From the NCBI GenBank assembly GCA_009823395.1, contig CM020513.1:18478501-18542500 (forward strand): 64,000 nt of DNA, written 5' to 3'. This DNA is from Thamnaconus septentrionalis. Taxonomy: Eukaryota > Chordata > Actinopteri > Tetraodontiformes > Monacanthidae. This document shows, piece by piece, positions 48,510 through 58,929 of the stretch. A model generated the notes under the pieces. That model saw only the letters and a list, made by a program, of their open reading frames with translations. It ran no database searches and was not told the origin of the DNA. The translations under genes and the position numbers were made by a program. The stretch's first letter is position 1. Each line of letters opens with the position of its first letter.

Positions 48510-51207
48510 CCAAAATACCTTCGCGATCTCCGTGCATGTTGGGCACCCCTGCTTTCGACATGTACAGTACATATGTTTAGTATAGTTCAGGTTTAAGTAT
48601 TTGATTATAATAAAAGTTGTTATACGATTACAGTTACTAACATCATCTCTGAATCTCTTGTTTCTTTTAAATAGAACATTTCCATTCACGTGCAGGAGAA
48701 AGTACTTGAGTTTAGAGGTAAAGGACATTTCATTGTCATTTGACTGTGAGAGCATTAGAATGATTTCATTTGTCCTAACATTCTGTGTGTTACTCTGTGG
48801 ACAGCTGAAGGCCACGGCGCCAAGGGACAAAATGATTATGCGTTCAGCCTGGAGTTCGTTTTACCAGTGAAACAAGAGGTTTGTGCTGTTGACTGTTTAC
48901 CAAGTCCCAAATATCTGCTGTTGTTCTTTACCCGAGCTGCCTAGTTGTGGAGACTTGTAGGTGTCTCATGACTGATGTCGTTTTGTCTAGGTAAGCTACA
49001 AGTCCACACAGAGGCAGGTGAACATTAGGGTCCGTAAGGACGAGAGAGGCTGGTGGGAAAGACTCACTGCACAGGAGCGCAAACCCGTCTTCCTGTCACC
49101 TGACTTCGACCGCTGGTTGGACGAGTCGGATGCCGAGATGGAAATTCGGGAAAAGGTGGGATTTTAGTCGTTTTCAGCATTGCACAAATGTCAAGAGTGC
49201 TGCACGAATAATGCAAATATTTGATATTATTTTGGATTTGTTACTGTTGTATTTTTAAAGGAGGAGAAGATGAACAGACTGAGGGCTTCAAAGTATAAAA
49301 ATGAAGGTGAGCACAAGAAGGAAATATTCTCCTGGCAACTCCTCTTGGCTCCTGATTCGTCTGTTCGTCTGGCTTAATATATTTTTTTTCTTTCAGGGTT
49401 TGTCAGCCAGAAAACTGTTTACTTGTTTGTGTACAACCTCGTCCAGTTCCTTGGTTTTTCGTGGATCTTTGTCAACATGACTGTGCGGCTGGTAATCTTT
49501 GGCCAAGGTAAGAAAATGTCCTGCTTCCTTTGCTCATTCCCCACAGAAACACAGTTGGGCGGATCATTTTGAACGCTTCTCTCAATACAGATTCTCTCTA
49601 CGACACTTTTCACTCCATGTCGGATGTGATGTTCTTCTGCCAGACCCTGGCAGTCGTTGAGGTCCTCAATGCTGCCTTTGGTATTGTCCGGACTGGTGTC
49701 ATTCCCACCCTTATTCAGGTAGAAATGAAAATATTTGAGTTTGTGAAGATCATGGTGTAACCTGACACCTCATGGTGAAAAATGATCTTATTTTGCAGGT
49801 TGTGGGAAGGAATTTTATTCTCTTCATTATTTTTGGATGTCTGGAGGAAATGCACCACCAGCCCGTTGTGTTCTTCGTCTTCTATCTGTGGAGCGCCATT
49901 GAGAGTGTTAGGTGAATGTGCAATTATATTGTTATTCATAACATACAATAATGTTACTGTGTGTTTTTTTTTTAATGTGTGCTGACTTGCCAGATTGGCT
50001 GCTAAAGGAAAGACTGCCAACCAGGCAGAGATGGTATTGCATGAAATATTAAATTTGGAACAGTGCTCATCTGTTAAAAAAAAAAAAAAAGGATGTCTGA
50101 TCTTTTATGAACTCGAACAGAGGCCAGTCAGTCAGTCAGTCAGTCAGTCAGTCAGTCAGTCTGTCTGTCTGTCTGTCAGTCCATCAGTCTGTTTGTCTGA
50201 TTGGGCAAAAGAAATTTTGAATACATTTTTGGATGCAAATGCACCTGGTCCTCCCAGCCAAACGAAATTATCATTCTAGAAAACACAAAGCACATCAACA
50301 TTGAGGTACATAATTCTCGTTTGAAGTGCAGTGCCGCATGCTAAAACAGCCACAGATTGTTTGTGGTGATAATCAGTGGGACAGCAAACCCTTTGTACGC
50401 GAACGGCAAGATGCAAAACAATTCAACACCATCAGTTATTTTAAGAGCAGCTGCTGAATCAAAGGGATAGTTTGTAATGGGGAAGGGGAAAGGGGGAAGC
50501 TTCCCCTTAAAAGAAAACAAACAAGACGGACACAGAACTCTGCAAAAGGATGAACTATCCCTTTTCAACGGCACCTTCTATGGACTGTTGTAACGGAAAA
50601 GGAGGGACGATTGGCTTTCCCTTCCTGCATCTAACATACGGTTCTGCTTCCAGGTATCCCTTTTACATGCTGGGTTCATTCAACATGGAGTGGAAAACTC
50701 TGACGTGGCTGCGGTACACAATCTGGATACCGCTGTACCCATTAGGGGCCATATCTGAAGGTGAGCTTGATCACTTAAAGGGCTCCTAAAGTATGAAAAA
50801 CCTGACTCTTGGCTGATGTTGCGTTAAAAAGCCTTTTTTTTTTCTTTTTCTTTCAAATAAATGAGGATTAAAATGCTCATATATTCCCACCAACCCCATG
50901 CAGCTGTTGGTGTGATACAGTCCATTCCCATCTTTGACGAGTCCAGACTCTTCAGTATTCCCCTGCCAAAAGCCATCGGTACCTCCATCAGCTTCTCATA
51001 CTTCCTTCACATCTATCTCGTCCTCATGTTTCTGGGTAAGTAGCCGAGACAGAATATTACAACATTCATAGAAATGAAAAAAAAAAGTTGTATCTGCACT
51101 CGAACACTGTTGCTCATTTCCTTCCTTCAGGACTTTTTATCAACCTTCGTCATCTGTACAAACAGAGGAGGAAGCGCTTTGCTACCAAAAAACGGAAAGC
51201 AAACTAA
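47607..51207 (+). CDS. hacd3: Very-long-chain (3R)-3-hydroxyacyl-CoA dehydratase 3 (HACD3/PTPLAD1)
   Basis: Third step of the ER fatty-acid elongation cycle: dehydrates 3-hydroxyacyl-CoA. Eleven exons: 47607-47684, 48675-48717, 48805-48878, 48991-49155, 49261-49306, 49397-49507, 49591-49718, 49799-49911, 50654-50760, 50904-51035, 51131-51207; total 1074 nt, 357 residues (human 362). N-terminal CS/p23-like domain (LTPLVYWAQRHEEIFLRVEL to about residue 95), a short linker (DFDRWLDESDAEMEIREK), then a six-helix PTPLA membrane domain (VYNLVQFLGFSWIFVNMTV, NFILFIIFGCLEEM, FVFYLWSAIESVRYPFYML). The catalytic Tyr281/Glu288 pair is in YPLGAISE. The basic lysine-rich tail (KQRRKRFATKKRKAN) fits an ER-retention signal. 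The exon 3 acceptor was chosen to keep the GHGAKG motif in frame. AATAAA signals lie at 51742-51753. Confidence 0.97.
48082..48104 (+). repeat. AAT-type trinucleotide repeat
   Basis: AGT/AAT units in hacd3 intron 1. Confidence 0.8.
48430..48505 (+). repeat. (CT)n microsatellite, about 76 bp
   Basis: Pure CT repeat in hacd3 intron 1. Confidence 0.96.
50127..50195 (+). repeat. (GTCA)n/(GTCT)n tetranucleotide repeat
   Basis: About eight GTCA units followed by GTCT units and mixed units, in the intron between hacd3 exons 8 and 9. Confidence 0.93.
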
Positions 51208-51947
51208 TTTCAGCTACATTACTGCGACACCTCTGCTGCCTGCTTGTTTCTTCTGGTGTTCAAAACCACGCACCTGTCACATTCAATTTCTTTTTTTTAC
51301 ATATGTTCCATGATTGCTGTTTTTTTTTTTTTGTCACATTCAACAAATTGTGTTTGACATTTACATCTGCAGTCTTGTTTGCAAACGTTCAATTTAAATA
51401 TTTGAAGTCAGTCATAGCTTAATAACGTTATTGTGTGATCTTTATTTTACATATGTGAGTGAAAGTTTGGGTGTGAATGAAGGACAAGGGGGGAAAAAAG
51501 TAAATTAACCATTGTTTTCATCACTGTATTTGCAATCATGCAACATTCCTGAACCATCCATATAAATCTCAGGGAAAGAAAAAGTCCCAAATTACTGAAA
51601 ATATGTGAAGTATTTTGTGTCCTTTTCCTCCAAAAACCAACTATGAATTGTTAATTGTGTTCTTCCATTGCTGTGTTATGTTCTCATCTGACTTCCCAAT
51701 GCAATAAGTTAATCATCTCAATTGTCATTTATTGGAAAAAAAATAAAAATAAACAGAGCGTGAGCATCTTAAACAAACACAGTTTTGTTTTTTGTTTTTT
51801 TTGTCTTCCGTGTGTAGGCAGTATAAAACAGAGAATCTAAATCCACACAATGTTCATAAAACTATCTGATGGAGTTGAATTACCATCTCTAGCACACACA
51901 GGTGCCACTTCCTTGGTCCATACAGGCTGTGGTCCATGTTTACCCGC
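51208..51947. other. Overlapping 3' ends of hacd3 (+) and ints14 (-)
   Basis: 740 bp between convergent stop codons. Plus-strand AATAAA at 51742-51747 and 51748-51753 serve hacd3; a minus-strand AATAAA (TTTATT at 51728-51733) lies 215 nt past the ints14 stop. The two predicted 3' UTRs would overlap by a few tens of bases. No further coding sequence. Confidence 0.6.
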
Positions 51948-54915
51948 TCAACTGGAGAAGTCTGTATGCATTGGAATAATGTTGTGGTCGTAACCTGCGA
52001 ACTGGGGGTCACCGGTACTGGCCAGCTTGAGCTGCTGTGCTGCGTGGGAGAGTTGGAACGCAGCGTCTGGGTGGGCCGAGTCTGGGAGCAGGGTACATTC
52101 TCTCTCCAGCAGGTCAGCTACTCCCTTAAGAAGCTCCCAAAAACCAAAAGCCAGGGCAGCCTTCCTGAGACGGTTCAGCTCCTGTCAGGTCCCAGGAAAA
52201 AACAAACAAACAAAAAAAAAAACAGCAGGCGTTACACTGAGAGAATTTTGATAGTTCATCCAGCAGAATGTTTCATCCAAACATACTTTATAAAATGTCT
52301 GGGTTTTATCTGGAAGTTTTCTCGCATTCCTTAGGATCTTCTGCACATCAGTCTGTGGAGGGACGGTTGAGAATGTTACTCTAAAAACTGACCCTGCACA
52401 CTGAAACATTTGCCCATTAATCTTAAAGGCAACTAAGACAAAGTTGAAACGCTTCTAAAGATTGATCTCGCTGTACCTGCAGACCACTGGCCTTGATCCA
52501 CACCGTGATGTTCTGGGCGTAGCTCCGTTTGACCTGGGGCTGCACCGGAAACGGGCTTTTACTGTCATCCTCTCCAAAGGGGTTTTCAGTGGCCTCTGAT
52601 TCAAACAAAAAAAAATCCCACAACATTTCATTAAATCGCAAAATGAAGAAACCATCAAACGCATCAAAATTAGAAAAAAATTTACTTCCAGGAAGTTTGT
52701 GGTTACAAAATATCTCCAGCCTCAACATAAGGGTTGAGGTGATATTATTAACTTTAATTCCAATGTGCAAACATGTTTGCTGTGACAACAGGCGGAGGGG
52801 GGAGTTACCAGATGTTGGACCCAGATGTGACATCTTGCCAAGCCACGGCAGAGGCTGCGGCCCAGGGTCAAACACTGACAACATCAGGTTTGACTTCTTC
52901 TTGCTGTCTGCTTGGGAGTACAGCATGCCGAACCACTCGGGCCTGGAGGACAAAGCGGGAGTGATTTTTGCAATACTGTACCGTCAAATACTTTTAATAG
53001 TCTCTTACAAAAAATTAAACATGGTTGCCAGGGATTATTTTAGGTGTAAGTCATTGCATAAAGATCTGCACACAAGCCTACTGGGACGTTCCAAATAAAC
53101 CATTGTTGTTGTCTCACCCCAGTTGGACCACTGCTACCATGCCCTCAACTTTCAAACTGCCATGTAGAAGCACACAGAAGTTTGGACTTTTGCCTGCCAT
53201 CTGACTGGCAGAAGGCTCCTCCTCCAGTTCATCTGTGGCTCCTGCACCCACTTCGTCAATGTCTGAAAGTAGTTACAAGTAAAACGAGGCGTTAACACCA
53301 CGTGGCGGGGAGTCATCTACGGGAAGCTACTGCTTGCGTTATTTTCTCAAACTCTGTTACAAAAGGAGTTACAGCATTACTACGACATGATACCTTTACA
53401 CTACATTTTTGATGGTAGAGTCAATACAGCCCATTATAAACAATCTTTTCACAAGTCATCAATTACCTTACTGATAACTCAAAATCATTAACTGATCCTT
53501 TGGCAAGTACAAGAGACATTTTTAACACTGACCTTTGTTCACAGCAATAGGTAGAACCAAATGTCTCGTGATAACAGGGGGACTTGAAATGTCAGAGATT
53601 TCAATGAAACCAACAATTTCCAAATCTGAAAGAAGAAAAACAGAGTGACAGGTTATTTAATTACATTGATTAATTGATTGCCCCCCGAGTTAAATTGTGC
53701 AAAAGCGTGCCCGGTACCTGTGCTGACTGCTCGAGGTATGGGCTCAACCTCCTCGTCCACCACAACAGGCTCAGGTCGAGGAAAAACCTGAACGTCGGAC
53801 GATAAGTTCCCACAGTGCAAGACAGCATGAAAGGCAGAGTAAGCATGATCAATCAGCTTCCTAGAGGAAGAGAAAGGCATGCGATGACCAATGGTTCCTC
53901 ACTTGAGACAATGTAAAAAAAAAAAAAACAAGCGAGTGGCTTTTCCCCAGCTGAGCAGCATCCTACCCAAACATGGCCTGTACACTCTTCATACAAAGTG
54001 ATCCCTCCACTGTAAAGATTTGTCCTTCACCACCGCTAATACGAAGAAGTTCCTCCAGGTTATCCATTGCGTCGGACATCTGTAACTAAGGCAAAACACA
54101 AGTATGAGGTTGCTGCCGATTGATGCTCACCCCTTCCGCTGTCTGTGGGTTTAGATAATGGTTGCGGGTAAAAGAGCAAACCAGTACCTCCTCTGCATTA
54201 GCAACACACAGGATGAACAGTTTACAAGGGAAAGGGAACGGTAAGGGAAACTTCTTGTCCTCCCCGCGATGCTTCTGGGTTTGCAGGGAGTGACGTAGGG
54301 AACCTTTGCCAATTCCCAGAGAGCCATCCGTAACCAGCACCACCTATAGGACAGGGGGAGGAGGTGCATAAACAGAGTTAAAGATACCATTGATTTATCT
54401 GGGAATGTGACAGCAAGCTAGGTTTATTTAATCAATAATATATTTAAAAAGGTGGGATTACACACACAATAACTCAATATACCTGACAAGGACAGGCACT
54501 GCCCCATTCCTGCTGTACAACATTACTGACTCCTTGCAGAGCCGCTTCCAGACAAGTCTTGTCATAATCTTCGAGGTTGCTCAAAGCCTCCTGAACAAAA
54601 AAAAAAGGGACAAGATAAATAACGCATGAGCCAGAAGAGTGTAATTCAGATCTTCATTTCATTTCAGGTATGAATTTAAAGGATGCACATTACCTGTAGT
54701 GTGTTGTAATCTCTGGTGAAGGGCACCAAAAGCTCCCACAGAGAAGAGAATGCCATCAACGACGTAAACTCCAAGCGGTAGTTTGAGGCCATATGTTCAA
54801 ACAGCATGTTAAGTCCATGGACAGCCAGGTTTTTTCTCTGGAACTCCTCGCTGCCGTCCAGCGACACTGGCCGTGTCATGGACAGGGACACGTCCATCAA
54901 CACCACGGTGGGCAT
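51948..54915 (-). CDS. ints14: Integrator complex subunit 14 (INTS14/VWA9)
   Basis: Subunit of Integrator, which processes snRNA 3' ends and attenuates RNA polymerase II transcription; INTS14 works in a module with INTS10 and INTS13. Eleven exons on the minus strand: 54694-54915, 54483-54590, 54188-54343, 53967-54079, 53718-53860, 53533-53625, 53118-53262, 52809-52942, 52477-52595, 52287-52352, 51948-52181; total 1533 nt, 510 residues (human 518). N-terminal VWA domain with MIDAS DVSLSMTRPVS and VTDGSLGIG. Then conserved blocks VQVFPRPEPVVVDEEVEPIP, SPPVITRHLVLPIA, NFCVLLHGSLKVEGMVA, EWFGMLYSQADSKKKSNLM, KSPFPVQP, the C-terminal DVQKILRNARKLPDKTQTFY, and a helical tail ending MHTDFSS. Start at 54915 (MPTVVLMD) is the family start; an in-frame Met occurs nine codons upstream. 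Confidence 0.97.
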
Positions 54916-56483
54916 GGTTGTCTGTTTATGTCGACTTCCCAAAACGAGACAGTCCTTGCGAATTTACCTCGTACGCGCCGCCACTAAAACAAGATTTAAA
55001 TAAAAACAGTGAAATTACAAGTACAGGTCAGGAGAACAAGAAGTTACCAGTATTAGTCTGCGTCCTTCATCTTTCTTGATTTGACGTTGAGAAAATAGTT
55101 TAGCAATGATTAACAGAATCATCTCTGTGGTATGCAATGTAACCACTCACAGCGTGGTTATTATAAAATAAATTATTCTTGCAAATACATCATTAAGGCA
55201 AAATGACGCTATTGTGGAGATTCGCAAGCTAATGCTCGCTAGTTACTCGGCAATCTATACTGTCTTCCAGCAACGTAACACTAAATGTTTCTACTGCAAT
55301 ATGAAGTGGTTAAGATTTGCTATGTTTAACAACAAGATTGCTCGTATAATATTAAGTAAATTAATAACTGAAATACGTGAAATTGTACGTACCAAACAAC
55401 GTTTCGTTTCTCATTATATTGCGAGGTGCGCCGCCTCTTCATCCGGGTGACAACAACCAATGCACGTACAAGTAGTTCCGCTTGCGATTCCGACGTAATA
55501 TTTGCTAATGCGACACAAAAGCACAAATCCTGCATGAATTTCCCTGACTGTCAGTGGTTTTCTGTTTTTTTTTTTCTTGTAAGCTTTTTTTTTAAGTAAT
55601 ACTTTCATCCACAATATTCTTTCCGAGACTTTGCAGGTCGAAGCGGGAGGGGTGTTTTCCTCCTACTGCTGTAGAATGTCATACACACACCGTTAGGTGG
55701 CATCGATGCTCTATGATGCTCTGTGTGCGGCCCGAAGTCAGGAGTAGCTGTCGACTCTAAACTCCAAAATTATTTCGGATTATGCTTTAGTAAATAAGGT
55801 AAAATGCTTTCAAATACATTTGTAATGTGTCTTACAACGTTAAAATCGGTATTTCTTTTAAACTGGCCTTGAAGTGCGCAAGTGTTAAACACGACGAACT
55901 TTTTTTTGTGTGTGTGCCGAATCAGTTCTTAATCAGCAATGCGGTTTGTTAATTGATTCTTCACATTTATGGATACTAAGTAATTACCAAGCAGGCTCTG
56001 ATGTTTCTGTGCTGGCCTCTCGCAAGAATCTATTGCGTAACAATGTTTGTGTCATCTCTGTCAATTGAAAGCGATGAATAGAAACAATCGTACAGTCTGC
56101 AAGCCTAAGTCATTAGACTTACCAGAATTGCGAACAAACTTATTTACAATGTTATTTGCTTTAAATTGTTTGTAAAACATTTCCTTTTTTTTTCTTTCTT
56201 TTTTGGCTTTTTGCTAAAGCAAATTTTCAGCTGTTCATCCGTAACTGAAAGACTTTTTATTGATGAGAATTTTAAGTGGACGAAAAGTGTAAATAGTATA
56301 TTGATGAGGCCATGACAAATGTACAGTGTCAATGGTATTGCTTATTTTTTTTTCTTTATGAATTGTTCCACAGGGTTTGCGACAAAGCTAAGGAGCACCA
56401 ATTAGACCCAGCTTTGATGACTGCTTGAACAACATTGTACTTCCCATCTCTTTTTCAAGCGACTTCGACGTTCACAAGGCACC
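54916..56483. promoter_or_regulatory. Divergent intergenic region between ints14 and slc24a1 copy A
   Basis: 1.57 kb, mostly AT-rich. The ints14 promoter lies next to 54916, and CG dinucleotides are frequent only around 54950-54990 and 55425-55500. Near copy A a pyrimidine tract ending in CCACAG (56368-56373) could be the acceptor of a 5' UTR exon. No coding exon seen. Confidence 0.45.
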
Positions 56484-58929
56484 ATGATTTATGCAGACAG
56501 AGAAACACTGTTTCTCATCACTGGGGTTTTTCTCTGTTCCCTCCTCCAACCAACTTGTGGAGGAGATTTAACAGATGGTGCTAAGAGGGCTACAGCAGGG
56601 ACTACGGTTCTGAATGAACCTCTCACTGCAACACACAAGGAGAAAATAATGACTCCGGATATGCTGTTCAGGCACAACACTGATTCACCTCCCAAACTGA
56701 CTGTTGTGCATCACATCAGTGCAGTCCCTGAGACACCCTCACCCGCCCCCCCGGTCCACGATATTTCGTCAGCCTCTCCAGGTGAAGCAGATATCTGGAG
56801 TGATTACCCATCGGATTTATTTTCTATCGATGACCTCAGACGAGGTTGGGTCATCCTCCACATATTTGGGACGGTTTACATGTTCATTTCTCTCGCCATA
56901 GTGTGCAAAGAGTTCTTTGTTCCCTCTCTCTGGGTGATTCAGGACAAGTTGGCCATCTCGGACGACGTGACAGGAGCCACATTCATGGCTGTTGGAAGAA
57001 CCGTCCCTAGACATTTGTCTCTGCTCATAGGAGCCTTCCTCGGCCCCAGCAACGTGGGCTTTGGCTCAATAGTTGGCGCGGCTGTTTACAAGATCTTGTT
57101 TGTGATTGGTATCAGCGCTCTGTTTTCACGCAAAGTTCTTCATCTCACCAAGTGGCCCTTCGTTAGAGATGTGTCCTTCTACTCGCTCAGCCTCGTATTG
57201 CTCATCATCTTCTTTTTGGATAATATCATAACGTGGTGGGAGAGCATGATGCTCGTGACTGTGTATATACTCTATGTGATTTTCCTCAAGTTTAATGTGC
57301 AAGTGGAGCAGGCGCTCAAGACCCGGCTGCACACGCACAAGAACAGCGTTCAAGTTGTTGAGCCTGAGACGGTAAAAAAAACCATGTCCTGTTTGTGTTT
57401 TCTTTTCACTGTTCTATATAGTTCACAGCTGATTGAGAATTGGGCTTACATTGTCTCATACATACGAGTAACACAGGCCCATTATTATTTATGACTGTCA
57501 TGGTGACAAAACATCACCTTAAGATCACCTGAGAGAAGAAGGGCCTCTCTGCTTTGGTTTTCAGAAAGCAGGGAGCCCAGTCGATAGAATAAAAGCAAAT
57601 TCACGCTGTGTCTTTCTTTTGCTGTCATTGATCCACTTTGTTTTTTCCTCCTCAGTAAATGGGTCGATGTGTTTTCCCCAGACGGTGATGTCAGCCGCAT
57701 CAGGGGTTGCCGAAGATCCTGAGAGAGCTGAGGATATGGTGAAAAGAGGAGAAGAGGAAGGCAAAGGTAAGCCTCTGTCGCTAAAGTGGCCCGAGACGCT
57801 ACCTAAGCAGGCCGTCTTCCTCTTGCTGTTGCCCATCACCTTCCCTCTGTGGCTCACTCTTCCGGATGTCCGTAACCTGGTAAGGAACTCAGTTTTCATT
57901 TGTAGGACGGGCGGTGGCATCTTGCATAAACCAACACCACTTATTTTCTTTTGTCTTATAGAAATCTGAGAGATTAGTTGCGGTCACTTTCCTGGGATCT
58001 ATTGTATGGATTCACATCTTCTCCTATTTCATGCTGTGGTGGGCGCATCGGGTCAGTTACTGTGTTTTCATATGTTGCTCCAGAACAAGGAGAATTTTCC
58101 ACTCTGTTTAAACTTATTAGAACACAAATCTGATTCTGACAGGCAAGTCTAACTGAAACTCATGTTGCTGACGGTGTCGCAAAGCTACGACGCAAAGCTC
58201 AAACAGCATGCATGAGAAGGCAGAGGACAGCCCTGCATGCCTTGCTCTCCTTTGCAATATTACATTATTAGAAGAAAACAGGGGCATTTGCCAATTGAAT
58301 TTGAACAATTCCATTTTTTCTGAGGAATGCAAAACTGGGGAGCAGACACAAAATTGTTTCCTGTGTCTGTATTCAACAGCTCATGTCTCTTTGCTGCATC
58401 TAGGCGGGAGAAACTTTTAGCATCCCGGAGACGATCATAGGTCTTACCGTTCTGGCCGTGGGGACGTCCATCCCTGACCTGATCGCCAGTGGCATCGTGG
58501 CACGGCGAGGCCGGGCGGACATGCTTGTCTCCAGCTCTGTGGGCTGTAACATATTTGACATCACTGTGGGGTAAGATCCTGCAGACGGATGTGTCGCAAG
58601 TCAAAAGGAAACCATGAAGTGCGTGGCAGTGATGGGTATTTTGTGTCTTCCTCTCTCGTATTTTTCCACATGAAAGGCTTCCATTGCCATGGCTCCTGTA
58701 CTCTTTCAGTCACAGTTTGACTCCAGCATCCGTCAGCAGCACTGGACTCGTCTGTGCCTCTGTGCTCCTCTTTCTTGTGCTTGTCTTTTTCATCACCTCC
58801 GTTGCTTCCTGTAAGTGGCAGATCAGTAGGACGCTCGGCTCTGCAATGGTCTTTCTTAACCTTGTCTTTGTGGCAGTCAGTCTGATGATGCAGTTTGACA
58901 TCATTGTCTGCCCTGTTAGCTTTGGCTAA
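56484..58929 (+). CDS. slc24a1: Diverged NCKX1-like Na+/Ca2+-K+ exchanger, tandem copy A, with a lost alpha-1 motif
   Basis: Five coding exons with canonical splice sites: 56484-57371, 57682-57879, 57962-58051, 58404-58570, 58677-58929; 1596 nt, 531 residues, no internal stop. N-terminal signal segment ([14 protein letters not shown]), short extracellular region, first membrane bundle, short acidic cytoplasmic loop ([15 protein letters not shown]), second bundle ending PVSFG. The alpha-2 repeat is family-like ([40 protein letters not shown], Asp417). The alpha-1 repeat is not: where copy B has [13 protein letters not shown] this copy has [13 protein letters not shown] (Arg176 for the essential Glu), VYKILF for VFNILF (Lys203 for Asn), and VCKEFF for VCDEFF (Lys142 for Asp). 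These are clustered substitutions, not indels. NCKX1 normally extrudes Ca2+ in rod photoreceptors. This copy is unlikely to do so; it may be an intact gene with another role or a young pseudogene. Confidence 0.85.

Noticed and set aside
48364..48580. Leu-Ser/Arg-Glu frames across 48430-48505
   Set aside because: Artefact of the CT microsatellite in hacd3 intron 1.
56989..57035. Copy A alpha-1 change as a compensated frameshift
   Set aside because: Codon-by-codon alignment with copy B shows equal length and single-codon substitutions, with no indel pair.
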